Shown: one piece after another, positions 1 through 8,173 of the stretch
Position numbering within the stretch: the stretch's first letter is position 1
Layout of the letters: each line of letters opens with the position of its first letter
From: Rhodospirillales bacterium
GTDB lineage: Bacteria; Pseudomonadota; Alphaproteobacteria; Rhodospirillales; JADHTD01
Length of the DNA stretch: 23,527 bases
Assembly: GCA_016776525.1 (NCBI GenBank)
Contig: JADHTD010000006.1
Coordinates: 1 to 23,527, forward strand
Direction: 5' to 3'
Program-made: the position numbers and the translations under genes
Notes under the pieces: model-generated
Told to the model about the DNA's origin: nothing
Seen by the model: the letters and a program-made list of their open reading frames with translations, nothing else
Databases searched by the model: none

Positions 1-146
1 TGTGCACCGCCGGCAACCTGGTCGGCAGCTTGACCGGTTTCTTGAGCGACATCCCGGTCTATTCACCCCAAGCCCTGTGGATCGCGGCGGCAACCTTTAT
101 TGCCGGTGTTGTGCTCTATGCCCTGGGCAGGCCGGGGCGCGGTTAG
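1..146 (+). CDS. C-terminal end of a membrane transporter (MFS-like), partial
   Basis: The frame is open from the left edge and stops at TAG 144-146, giving about 47 residues. They contain a hydrophobic helix (LWIAAATFIAGVVLYALGR, about residues 26-44) ending in a short basic tail, which is how the last helix of many major facilitator transporters looks. A glycine-rich piece before it (GNLVGSLTGF) fits the preceding helix. The start and most of the protein lie outside the window, so neither substrate nor family can be fixed. No convincing hairpin terminator follows. A T-run at about 222-228 is the only terminator-like mark before the next, opposite-strand gene. Confidence 0.55.
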   Translation, partial: CTAGNLVGSLTGFLSDIPVYSPQALWIAAATFIAGVVLYALGRPGRG

Positions 147-165
147 GCACGTTCAATTGCTCCGC

Positions 166-177
166 CGTCACGTGACG
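166..177. repeat. 12-bp perfect palindrome in the intergenic gap
   Basis: CGTCACGTGACG reads the same on both strands and sits 20 bp after the stop of the left-edge transporter gene. It has no following T-run, so it is a poor terminator. It could be a protein-binding site. Palindromes of this length do occur by chance. Confidence 0.3.
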
Positions 178-292
178 CCGGGTAAAGTCTCTCTGTATGA
201 GTCCTTGTCAAGTCTAGGGAGTTTTTTTACTGACGACAGGCTCCGAAAGGAATCTATTGCAACTTTCGATTTCCTGAAAATTTACGACAGAC

Positions 293-928
293 TTAACAGG
301 ATGATGGTGAATTGGTCTCATGAAAGACCGTCTCACCGACAGTCGTTTTTAAATCTCCGAAATAAAGACAGTAGAGTTCATGTCTGGTGTCGAGATAGAG
401 AGATTGACGCTCGTGGGGCGGAAGACCGTCAAGCTCGCGAATGTCTATGAAAGGAGGCAAGACGATGGCAACGTTTTTGGTACGCTGCAATATGATGGAG
501 AGAACGACATCCGCTGGCGGTCGGGTGTTGGCATTCCTGAACCTATATTCGTGCTTGGGCCCGGATACGGCCCAGTCAGGATCTATAAAAGCGCAATCAA
601 AATCGGCAAGACTGTTCAGCAGGTCGGGGTCCAAGATATTTCCGAGAACAAAGACAACTCGATTCGATATACCCGCTGTTTTTACATTTTGTTTTGCCTG
701 GACCAGATGCAGCGGTTCGATTTCTACACTAATGACCTTTCGTGCTATTTTCGCAAGCGCGATGGTGGTAAATCCAGCTCCTGCACAGGTCTCCAAGATG
801 CGGCGTTCCGAAAACCTGCTGGCGAAGTGGTTGGTAAACCGGCGATCAATCCCCATGACAAAAGTATTCCCATCAGCAATGTAATCGCCGCCGAATTTCT
901 CCTTTATTTCCTTTCGATCAATCTCCAC
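293..928 (-). CDS. SAM-dependent methyltransferase, TGS1-like (RNA cap guanine-N2 methyltransferase family)
   Basis: About 211 residues, near the size of a lone TGS1-type methyltransferase domain. Visible are the SAM-binding motif I (ETCAGAGFTT, about residues 46-55), the acidic end of strand 2 (SVEIEP, about 67-72), and a DPDW motif (about 116-119) at the place where N2-guanine and other amino methyltransferases carry a (D/N/S)PP(W/Y) catalytic motif. A later PPFID fits the same family. The family is best known for trimethylguanosine cap synthesis in eukaryotes. Bacterial members have no settled substrate, so the target here (RNA or small molecule) is unknown. Tandem GTG codons lie at 931 and 928. 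I chose 928 because GGAGG at 935-939 is then 6 nt upstream. The gene is visibly more AT-rich than its neighbours and stands alone, which suggests horizontal gain. An overlapping plus-strand frame is its shadow. Confidence 0.6.
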   Translation of the reverse strand: MEIDRKEIKEKFGGDYIADGNTFVMGIDRRFTNHFASRFSERRILETCAGAGFTTIALAKIARKVISVEIEPLHLVQAKQNVKTAGISNRVVFVLGNILDPDLLNSLADFDCAFIDPDWAVSGPKHEYRFRNANTRPPADVVLSIILQRTKNVAIVLPPFIDIRELDGLPPHERQSLYLDTRHELYCLYFGDLKTTVGETVFHETNSPSSC

Positions 929-1036
929 CACACTCCTCCGAACAGTCCATTATTTGACAATGAAAAATATTATCCCAGCGACCCCCGGCAAGTCTCCTCT
1001 TGGCACTGTGGACCGACTGAACAACCTCCTGAGACA

Positions 1037-2521
1037 TCACAGCTGGTCAACTCGCTGGAAAGCAACCGCACCGACTTTATAGGGATAGCTGGGACCGTCG
1101 GCCAAGGGGGTTAACAGCCGCCCTTTATCCACCTCAAAGGTCATGACCAACCCTTGACGCAACGGCCAGGCGGTTTCCGCCACCCGCCAGCGATCACCCC
1201 CCATGGGCAACAGCTCGAAGTCGATTTTGTGGATACGCCCGGCCAGTCCGTTCCCTTTGCCGACAATCTGAATGGTGCCGTAGCCCGGATGGCCATAAGC
1301 GCCTTCATAAGCGGACAGCGGATGGGCCGGAGCCCCGGTCTTCAGGGGCGCGTTATTTGAAACGGGGTTCTGCCGGTACGCCGCCAACAGGCGGTCGTTC
1401 CAGGGCACCGGCTCCAACCCCAACAGGCGGTCGAGCAGGTAACGGCTGACCACCGTCGGCGCCCGGTTGAGGCCGGACAGGTTGGTCAGCACAAGGACGC
1501 CGATGTCCCGGTCCGGCAGCATCGACAGGCGCGCGCCATAGCCGTCGATGAAGCCCGGATGATAGGCCAGCCGGTGCCCCCGGTAGGTGGTGACGAACAG
1601 GCCCATGCCGTACTGACGCGGGCCCAGTTCCGCCCCGCCGTCACCGCCCGGAGCCTTAATCTGCGGTTGCAGCATGGCCGCCACACGGGGCGCGGAAAGC
1701 ACCTTTCCGCCTTTCGCCAGTAACAGATTGAGGAAAAGACTGAGGTCATCGGCGTTGGCATAAAGGCCGCTAGCCGGGGCAATGGCATCCGTATTGCGGA
1801 GGCCTAAGGCAACCCGTCCCGCCTGCGTCAGGATATAGGGCTCAGCCCGGTCCGGCGTTTGGCGGAAGGCGTCCAACGACAGGTGGGCCGCCCGCATGCC
1901 GAGGGGTTCCAGCAATGTCCGCCGGGTGAAGTCTTCCCACGATGTGCCGGCGATATGCCCGGCCAGAACGCCCGCCGTCATCACCATCAGGTTGTTGTAT
2001 TGAAACACCGTAGCGGATTGGGCGGTCGCTTTGAGATAGCGCAGGCGACGGACCATCTCGGCCCGCGAAAAAGCCTCCACGTACCACAACACATCATGGC
2101 GCGGCAGGCCCGTCTGGTGGCTGACCAGATGCCGGGGCGTTACAGTTCGCGTTGTCTCAGGGTCGTTCAGCCTGAAGCCCGGCAGCAGGCGGCTGAGCGG
2201 CGCGTCCCAGTCCAGTTTGCCTTGTTCAGCCAACACCATCAGCCCGGCCACGGTGACGGTTTTGGTGATAGAGCCCAGGGCGAACAGGGTCTTCGGCGTT
2301 ACCGGCTGCGTTCCGCCCACCGCCCGGACGCCATAGCCCTTTTGCAGAACGACACGGCCGTCCTTGATGGCGATGACGGCCAGCCCCGGCACCTGCCAGT
2401 CGGCCATAACCCGGCGGATGAAGGTATCGTCGCCTTCGAGGCCGGCCGCTTGCACCGGCAGGGCATAGAGGACGGCAAGCCCGCAAAAGACCAGAAAACG
2501 CAGAGGCTGCCGCTTAATCAT
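1037..2521 (-). CDS. exported beta-lactamase family serine hydrolase (class C / penicillin-binding-protein-like)
   Basis: Starting at ATG 2521 the protein has 494 residues and opens with a clear signal peptide: basic MIKRQ, a hydrophobic core, and a likely cleavage after VQA near residue 25. The three catalytic motifs of the serine beta-lactamase/DD-peptidase fold are present: SITK at 84-87 (nucleophile Ser84, general base Lys87), YNN at 175-177, and HPG at 321-323 in place of the KTG box. Such HxG enzymes are often esterases, D-aminopeptidases or peptidases rather than antibiotic-destroying enzymes, so resistance should not be assumed. About 120 C-terminal residues beyond the catalytic domain resemble the extra beta domain of many family members. 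The frame extends upstream to 2665, but that part lies inside the helicase gene and reads as non-protein-like. The start overlaps the helicase end by 8 bp, so translation is probably coupled. Substrate unknown. Confidence 0.85.
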   Translation of the reverse strand: MIKRQPLRFLVFCGLAVLYALPVQAAGLEGDDTFIRRVMADWQVPGLAVIAIKDGRVVLQKGYGVRAVGGTQPVTPKTLFALGSITKTVTVAGLMVLAEQGKLDWDAPLSRLLPGFRLNDPETTRTVTPRHLVSHQTGLPRHDVLWYVEAFSRAEMVRRLRYLKATAQSATVFQYNNLMVMTAGVLAGHIAGTSWEDFTRRTLLEPLGMRAAHLSLDAFRQTPDRAEPYILTQAGRVALGLRNTDAIAPASGLYANADDLSLFLNLLLAKGGKVLSAPRVAAMLQPQIKAPGGDGGAELGPRQYGMGLFVTTYRGHRLAYHPGFIDGYGARLSMLPDRDIGVLVLTNLSGLNRAPTVVSRYLLDRLLGLEPVPWNDRLLAAYRQNPVSNNAPLKTGAPAHPLSAYEGAYGHPGYGTIQIVGKGNGLAGRIHKIDFELLPMGGDRWRVAETAWPLRQGLVMTFEVDKGRLLTPLADGPSYPYKVGAVAFQRVDQL

Positions 2522-5288
2522 CGTTCTCATGCAGGAAGCGGCGGGTCTCTTGCAAAGCATCCCTAAGGCCCAAACGCTGCACCTCGACACCTTCGGGAAA
2601 GGCCGCCGACAGCCGCGACGGCAGGCTCCGGTCGAGCATGACGAAAACCCCCCGGTCGTCGGCACGGCGGATCAGCCGCCCATAGGCCTGCTTGAGTTTC
2701 AGGCGGACCAGCATTTCGTCATAGGTGCGGCCGCCGAAGGCCTCGCGCCGGGCCCGGTGCATCAGGTCCGGGCGCGGCCAGGGCACCCGGTCAAAAACGA
2801 TCAGCCGCAGCGACCGGCCCGGCACGTCGATGCCGTCGCGCACCGCATCGGTGCCCAGCAGGCAGGTGTCTTCCTCGGCCCGGAAGATATCGATCAGGGT
2901 GCCGGTATCCATGGCGTCCACATGCTGGGCCAGCAGCCGCAACCCGGCCTCGTCGAGGGGCCCGGCAATCCTGTCGCGGATAGCCTTGAGGCGCGAGATG
3001 GCGGTAAACAGCCCCAGCCCGCCGCCGCCCGCCGCCAGGAACAGTTCCCGGTAGGCAGCCGCCACCTGGTCCGGGTCGTCGCGGCGCACGTCACCGACGA
3101 CAAGGACCCGGGTCAGGGCGGCGTAATCGAAGGGCGACGGTACGGCAGTATGCTGGCACCCGGCGGCTAAATGACGGGCCCCGGTGCGGATTTCGGCGCT
3201 GGGCCAGCCGGCCTCTTCATCGTGGTCGTGGTCGGCAAGGTCGCGCAGGGTGGCCGAGGTGACCAGCACGCCATGGGCCGGGTCGACGACGGCTTCGGTA
3301 AAGGGAATACCGGGATCGATCCAGTGCCGGTGCAGGCCCATGTCCCAGTCGCGGCCGTCGATGCGTTCGACGCTGAGCCAATCGACGAACTGGGGCGGCG
3401 TTTCCCCCTGCAAGGCTCCCAGCATATCCCGCCAGGCCTGCACTTGCTGGATGCACCGCCGGTCGAGGCTGCGGCTGACCGCTTCGATGCGTTGCCGGGT
3501 CGCCGTATCCAACTCGTCCGCTTCGTCGTCGAGCAGGGCCATCAGAATACCGATCAGGCGTCCCACCGGCGCCGACAGCTTGCTTAAGGCGCCTTCCAGT
3601 TCCCCGGCGGCTTCCAGCAATCCCGGCACCGGCGGATGGGTTGAGGACTCCAGGCTGTAGGGTGATCCGGCATTGGTCTCGCGGGCATAGACCTGTTGGC
3701 GGACCAGGGAAAGAAAAGCCTCGGCCGGGCCTACCGGTTCGCCACCGGCGAGGCGTTGGCCCCAGCCCGGCCCCGGCAGGGCATGGGCGGCGCGGGTGAC
3801 CTCTATGAGGGCGTCATTGGCCTTGTCGATACCGCTGATTAAATCCTCGATGCGGGTTTTCAGGCCCCGGCTGCGCGACCGGCGGCGGCCTTCCGCCCCT
3901 AGCAGCCAGCGCCGGAGGTCGGCAGCCTCCAGGGCCGACAGATGGGCCGAAAAAGCGCCGTCGGCGGCTTCGAAAATCTGGTGGCCCTCGTCAAATACAT
4001 AGCGGCTTGGCAACAGGCCGTCCTCGGCCCCGCCCAGGGCCGCCTGGATCATGACCAGGGCATGGTTGGCAACGACGATGCCGGCGCGCCGGGCCCGGCG
4101 GATGGAGCGTTCGATAAAGCACTTATTATAATGGGCGCAGGCCGAATAGATGCATTCCCCCCGGGTGTCGGTGAGGTCAATGGTCAACCGCCGCCCCAGC
4201 AGGTCCGACAGCCAGGAAGGGAAATCGCCGCCCACCATGTCGCCGTCGCGCGAGTTCAAGGCCCAGCGGGCCATCAGGCCGAGGGCGACGATGCCATCCT
4301 CCGTGCCGGGGCTCGACCCCGACCGGTTGACCGCCTCTTCGAAATTGAGCAGGCAGAGATAATTCTCCCGGCCCTTGCGGATGACCACCCGGCGGGCTTT
4401 TTCCGCCGGGTCCGGATAGAGCCGGTCCAGTTCGCCGTCCAGTTGGCGTTGCAGGTTGCGGGTGTAGGTACTGAACCAGACGGAGCCGTGGTTCTTTTCC
4501 GACCAGACGCTGGCCGGGGCGATATAGCCCAAGGTCTTACCGACCCCGGTACCGGCCTCGGCCAAGACCAGGTGCGGTTCTTCCGCCTTGTCCCGGGGCA
4601 GGAAAGCAGCCGCCACGGCGGATGCATACTCGGCCTGTTCTGGACGGTCTTCGGAACGCGACCCCAAAAGCTGCACCAGCCGGGCGCGGGCCTCGACCGG
4701 CTCCACAGGGTACGCATCCGGCGCCGGGCCCGGCGTGTACTCCCGCCATTCCTGAAGTTTCTCCCAGATGCGCAGCCCCTGGCGCAGGGTGCGGGTATGG
4801 GGGGCATCGCCTTCACCCAATGCGGCCAGCACCGCCGCCCCCCAGGGCCAGCCGTCCCGCTGCAAGGTCCAGGCGATGGACGCCACCTCGCGGCCCAGCG
4901 GCTTGACCGGGTCGGCCAGTTCCGACAGCAGGGCCTGGGTAACGGCCAGCAGGCTTTCAGCCTCCGCCTCCGCCGTGCCCGGCAGGGCCAGGTCGAGGGC
5001 CATGGCCAATCCCTGCGGCGTCGGCAGGCAGAAATCGGCGGGCCGCACAAAGGCATACAGTTCCAGCACGTCATAAGCCGCAAGGGCCGCCAGCCCTAAG
5101 CGCCGCGCCGTTTCCCGGCCATGGCAGACGATCGGCGGCTGTTGCTTGCTTCTCTGCCCGGCCTCTTTCAGGAAGAGGACGGCCACCTCGCCATCGGGCG
5201 ACAGCCAGACAGCTTCCTTGATACCGGCGACGAGGACGGGGGCGCCGGGTATCAGAAGGGTGGGGGATGTTGATCGGGCTTGGGACAT
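2514..5288 (-). CDS. DinG/XPD-like superfamily 2 ATP-dependent DNA helicase
   Basis: About 924 residues from ATG 5288. Helicase motifs appear in order: Walker A GTGVGKT (about 246-252), a DEGH box (about 433-436), VTSATL, a motif-V segment (GTDAVRDGIDVPG) and motif VI QAYGRLIRR near the C-terminus. Four cysteines between motifs Ia and II (about residues 312, 379, 384 and 390) match the iron-sulfur cluster of the XPD/DinG group, which unwinds DNA 5' to 3' during repair and removal of R-loops or stalled structures. The roughly 200 N-terminal residues lack an intact exonuclease or nuclease motif. The frame can be opened from GTG 5315, but ATG 5288 gives an N-terminus (MSQARS) without the odd hydrophobic lead. 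It also lies just downstream of a TATAAT box. The stop overlaps the downstream hydrolase start, so the two genes form a unit. It differs from Escherichia coli DinG and YoaA in length, so no symbol is given. Confidence 0.88.
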   Translation of the reverse strand: MSQARSTSPTLLIPGAPVLVAGIKEAVWLSPDGEVAVLFLKEAGQRSKQQPPIVCHGRETARRLGLAALAAYDVLELYAFVRPADFCLPTPQGLAMALDLALPGTAEAEAESLLAVTQALLSELADPVKPLGREVASIAWTLQRDGWPWGAAVLAALGEGDAPHTRTLRQGLRIWEKLQEWREYTPGPAPDAYPVEPVEARARLVQLLGSRSEDRPEQAEYASAVAAAFLPRDKAEEPHLVLAEAGTGVGKTLGYIAPASVWSEKNHGSVWFSTYTRNLQRQLDGELDRLYPDPAEKARRVVIRKGRENYLCLLNFEEAVNRSGSSPGTEDGIVALGLMARWALNSRDGDMVGGDFPSWLSDLLGRRLTIDLTDTRGECIYSACAHYNKCFIERSIRRARRAGIVVANHALVMIQAALGGAEDGLLPSRYVFDEGHQIFEAADGAFSAHLSALEAADLRRWLLGAEGRRRSRSRGLKTRIEDLISGIDKANDALIEVTRAAHALPGPGWGQRLAGGEPVGPAEAFLSLVRQQVYARETNAGSPYSLESSTHPPVPGLLEAAGELEGALSKLSAPVGRLIGILMALLDDEADELDTATRQRIEAVSRSLDRRCIQQVQAWRDMLGALQGETPPQFVDWLSVERIDGRDWDMGLHRHWIDPGIPFTEAVVDPAHGVLVTSATLRDLADHDHDEEAGWPSAEIRTGARHLAAGCQHTAVPSPFDYAALTRVLVVGDVRRDDPDQVAAAYRELFLAAGGGGLGLFTAISRLKAIRDRIAGPLDEAGLRLLAQHVDAMDTGTLIDIFRAEEDTCLLGTDAVRDGIDVPGRSLRLIVFDRVPWPRPDLMHRARREAFGGRTYDEMLVRLKLKQAYGRLIRRADDRGVFVMLDRSLPSRLSAAFPEGVEVQRLGLRDALQETRRFLHENDD

Positions 5289-5295
5289 GGCGGCG

Positions 5296-5301
5296 ATTAT
5301 A
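5296..5301 (-). promoter_or_regulatory. possible -10 box of the helicase gene, implying a leaderless or near-leaderless mRNA
   Basis: Read on the minus strand this is an exact TATAAT, only 7 bp before the preferred ATG at 5288. Transcription would start about 7 nt after the box, essentially at the start codon, and no clear Shine-Dalgarno sequence lies between them. The -35 region is not a good match, so this is a tentative call. Confidence 0.35.
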
Positions 5302-5440
5302 GGGCCCACAATCACGCCGGGCCATCACCGAACGGCGGCAGGGCGGAAAAATTACCGATTGCCGGAAAATCCACTCAAACGCCGTCCAAATACCGCCTTT
5401 GCAGGCTTTTTCGCCCGCTTTAACCAATACCGACAATTAA

Positions 5441-5469
5441 TTGAAACCGTGCAAGGGGCTTCTTATCTA
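5441..5469 (+). promoter_or_regulatory. possible sigma70-type promoter for the LG-repeat protein gene
   Basis: TTGAAA (5441-5446) and TATCTA (5464-5469) are separated by 17 bp in a locally AT-rich stretch of the divergent gap 5289-5550. The -35 matches 5 of 6 consensus positions; the -10 is weak. It would give a leader of about 75 nt before ATG 5551. I see no gene or other structure in the rest of this gap. Confidence 0.3.
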
Positions 5470-5550
5470 AAGACGTATAACGAAGGTGAAATTCAGGGAT
5501 TGGGGGATGCGGCGGCATGGTTTTGCCGGTCTCATTCTTATATTCGGCCA

Positions 5551-6831
5551 ATGGCTTCACAGCGTCCGCAAGCGATCATCATCGGCAAAGCCCAGGGCAT
5601 GGGCGGTATGCTGGCGGGCTCCTTGCTGCCGAAAGTTCCTTTGGTCCGGAAGAACCGGCTCCGCAATACGGTTGAAAAAGAGGTCCTTCCCTTCCTGAAA
5701 ACCCTGGATGCTCTTTATTCCGGACGACGCCCGGGAACGGTGCCGCCGCTCACCAAGCGCACCTTGAAAGACATCGAAGACGATATTGATGTCTTTATCT
5801 ATGCTATGCATCTCTTTGACCTTGGGCTGGCGACCGGACTCATAAATTTCCGGCAAGGTTCCAAAGGCAAGAAAGCCAAGCCGACGAAATCCAAAACCGT
5901 CCCGGTCGGCAGCTGCGGCATGAGCGTCAAAGAGGCCCGGCAGTTCTTTTTGCGCGCCGCCGCCCTCAAGATTCTCAAGGACGCCGGGCACGACGCCAAG
6001 AAACTGGACGAGATATTGGGGTCATATGAAATCAAGTCACCGTCGGATCTCTACAAACTCTCCTTTCTCGTTGGCTTCGACCCCCTGAGCATCACCGAAC
6101 TGAAGAAAGGCCTGGGCCGCGGATTCGGAAAACTGATGGAAAAGGACGAGGCTTATTTCAAAATTCTGCAAAGCGCCAAGCCTGTTCATTTCCTGAGGCC
6201 GCTGCGCTATGCCCTGGGTGATAACTTTTCCCGGATCCTCGACTGGGATTCCGAATTCATCACCGCTGTCGCCGAAGGCCTCGACCACAGCGCCAAGATC
6301 ACCGCCCTGGGGCCCCAACTCCTGCAAATTTCCGATCCGCACGTCATTCGCGCCCTCGGCACCTGGGAGGTCAAGGAAGCAAAAGGAGATCCCGGCAAAA
6401 AAGGCAAATCCAAAAAGAAGTATGTCACCCGCATTGATGAGGTGAAAAAGAGCTTAGGCCCCGGTTTTGATTTTCTTCTCGATAGCAACCCGAAGGTAAT
6501 CCTGGAGATCGGCAGCTGGACAGTCGATGAGATCAAGCAGGTTAAAAATCACCTGCAATATCTTGATGGCAAAACCATCTTGACGCTCGTCCCATTGCCT
6601 TTTCCCTATAAGGTGGCGGTCCTCGAAGGCCTTTGGGATAAGCTTGGCCGTGACTTCATGGAAACCGGCATAACGTCCGATGGCGGCGTTAAGCTTCTTG
6701 CCACCCTTACCAAGGAAATCATCGGTATGGGTATCGAAAAGAACCCGCCCGACAAGATCCAGGATCTTGTCAAAAGTGAATTCTTTGATGACTTCATGGT
6801 GGAATTCCTGGAAAAGAAGAAGAAGAAATAA
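5551..6831 (+). CDS. uncharacterised protein with four internal LG-x2-F helical repeats and a lysine tail
   Basis: I do not recognise this 426-residue protein. It has no signal peptide, membrane helix or enzymatic motif that I can see. Four segments share the pattern xLGxxF(x)2-4 followed by an acidic or polar turn: GLGRGFGKLMEKD, ALGDNFSRILDWD, SLGPGFDFLLDSN and KLGRDFMETGITSD. Two of them are preceded by near-identical lead-ins (ITELKK and IDEVKK). This suggests a repeated all-helical unit. Two lysine-rich linkers (around KGKKAKPTKSK and KKGKSKKK) and a C-terminal run of five lysines suggest binding to an acidic partner such as nucleic acid. The start is ATG 5551. The frame continues open upstream to 5146, but that part runs antisense to the helicase and is not protein-like, and the Shine-Dalgarno at 5551 is poor. 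The MFS gene follows in the same frame after 18 bp. Confidence 0.75.
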   Translation: MASQRPQAIIIGKAQGMGGMLAGSLLPKVPLVRKNRLRNTVEKEVLPFLKTLDALYSGRRPGTVPPLTKRTLKDIEDDIDVFIYAMHLFDLGLATGLINFRQGSKGKKAKPTKSKTVPVGSCGMSVKEARQFFLRAAALKILKDAGHDAKKLDEILGSYEIKSPSDLYKLSFLVGFDPLSITELKKGLGRGFGKLMEKDEAYFKILQSAKPVHFLRPLRYALGDNFSRILDWDSEFITAVAEGLDHSAKITALGPQLLQISDPHVIRALGTWEVKEAKGDPGKKGKSKKKYVTRIDEVKKSLGPGFDFLLDSNPKVILEIGSWTVDEIKQVKNHLQYLDGKTILTLVPLPFPYKVAVLEGLWDKLGRDFMETGITSDGGVKLLATLTKEIIGMGIEKNPPDKIQDLVKSEFFDDFMVEFLEKKKKK

Positions 6832-6849
6832 CTTCTTACTGCCAGGGGA

Positions 6850-8073
6850 TTGCCGCTGCACACCCGCATTCCATTCCATTACGCCTGGGTTATTGTTTTT
6901 GCCTGCACCATGGCCGTCTTCGCCAGCATCGGCCTGGGCCGCTTTGCGCTGGGCATGCTGTTGCCTTCCATGGGCGCCAGTCTGGGGCTCAGTTATGCCG
7001 AAATGGGCACGATCAGCACCGTTAACTTCGTCGGGTATCTTGTTTCCGTGGTTGCCGTCGGGCACCTGCTGCGGCGCCTCACCTCGCGCTTCCTGATCGC
7101 CGTCAGTTTGATCCTGGTCGGCGCCACCATCATCCTGATCAGCCGCGCCGACGGTTTTTTCACCGTCATGGGGCTCTATTTCCTGACCGGTATCGGCAGC
7201 GGCGGCGGCAACCTGTTGGCCATGGCCCTCGTCGCCCACTGGTTCACCCGCCGCCGGCGCGGCCGGGCGGCCGGGTTTATGGTCTGCGGCAGCGGCCTCG
7301 GCATCGTCTTTTCCGGGATGCTGGTGCCCTGGGTCAATGCCGCCGAAGGCGCCGAAGGCTGGCGCACCAGCTGGTTGATTATCGGCTTGGCCTGTTTAGG
7401 GATCGCCGCCGTCTGCGCCGTACTCATCAAGGACAACCCGCGCATCATCGGCCTCGACTCCGTCGGCGGCCAGGATAGCGCTTCGCCTGCCGCCCCGCCG
7501 GCCCTGCAAAAACCGCTACACAAGTCACCGGTCCTGCTGCACTTGGGAACGATCTATTTCCTGTTCGGCTACACCTATGTGATTTATGCCACCTTCATCG
7601 TCACCGCTTTGGTGCAGGAGCGTGGTTTCTCTGAGGCCGCCGCCGGACAGGTTTGGGCCTGGATCGGCCTTCTCAGCCTGTTGTCGGGGCCGGTCTTCGG
7701 GTCGCTTTCGGACCGCCTGGGCCGCAAGGCGGGCATGATGATCGTCTTCGCCACCCAGACGGCGGCCTACCTGCTGGTTGCCGCCGACCTTCCCGTTGCC
7801 TACCTGTATCTGTCCATCGCCCTTTTCGGCATCGTCGCCTGGAGCATCCCGTCGATCATGGCTGCCGCCGCCGGTGATTACATGGGCGCGGAACGGGCGG
7901 CGGCGGCCTTGGGCCTGATTACTTTTATCTTCGGTTTCGGGCAGATGCTCGGCCCCGCCATTGCCGGCATGCTGGCCGACCAGAGCGGCAGTTTCCAGAG
8001 CAGCTTCACCATGACCGCCGCCCTGGCCGGTCTTGCCGTGGTCCTCACGGCCTTTCTGCGCAAACCCCACTGA
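6850..8073 (+). CDS. MFS transporter, 12 TM, YbfB/YjiJ-like
   Basis: About 407 residues with a dense series of hydrophobic helices and a central polar loop (about residues 195-220), the 6+6 layout of the major facilitator superfamily. The loop between helices 8 and 9 has the signature GSLSDRLGRK, and the N-terminal GLGRFALGMLLP resembles the YbfB/YjiJ group. The substrate cannot be inferred. The start is unusual: the reading frame after the previous stop (6829-6831) has no ATG or GTG before the first helix, only TTG 6850 and CTG 6856. The purine-rich AGGGG at 6844-6848 is only 1 nt from the TTG but 7 nt from the CTG. I kept the TTG, but CTG 6856 is a real alternative. The next ATG (6910) would cut into the first helix. 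The gene is probably cotranscribed with the upstream LG-repeat gene. Confidence 0.88.
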   Translation: MPLHTRIPFHYAWVIVFACTMAVFASIGLGRFALGMLLPSMGASLGLSYAEMGTISTVNFVGYLVSVVAVGHLLRRLTSRFLIAVSLILVGATIILISRADGFFTVMGLYFLTGIGSGGGNLLAMALVAHWFTRRRRGRAAGFMVCGSGLGIVFSGMLVPWVNAAEGAEGWRTSWLIIGLACLGIAAVCAVLIKDNPRIIGLDSVGGQDSASPAAPPALQKPLHKSPVLLHLGTIYFLFGYTYVIYATFIVTALVQERGFSEAAAGQVWAWIGLLSLLSGPVFGSLSDRLGRKAGMMIVFATQTAAYLLVAADLPVAYLYLSIALFGIVAWSIPSIMAAAAGDYMGAERAAAALGLITFIFGFGQMLGPAIAGMLADQSGSFQSSFTMTAALAGLAVVLTAFLRKPH

Positions 8074-8173
8074 ACCGCAAGTGACGCCGCTCAAAAGCAA
8101 CAGGGTTACAGCCATGCAAAGATTTCAATTAAATTGATATGGCCTTATGATAGAAGCCCTTAAGGGGAATGCC

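Noticed and set aside
380..1114. Plus-strand open frame of 244 codons
   Set aside because: It runs opposite to the methyltransferase gene and reads across its start and into the end of the hydrolase gene. Its sequence shows no domain, while the minus-strand frame carries clear SAM-binding motifs.
1037..2521. Antibiotic-resistance beta-lactamase
   Set aside because: The third motif is HPG rather than KTG, and the protein has an extra C-terminal domain. This fits the broad serine hydrolase/esterase group and gives no ground for calling resistance.
5146..5550. Upstream extension of the LG-repeat protein frame
   Set aside because: The first part is antisense to the helicase 5' end, and the translated residues look like random low-quality sequence. 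ATG 5551 is the first start giving a coherent protein.
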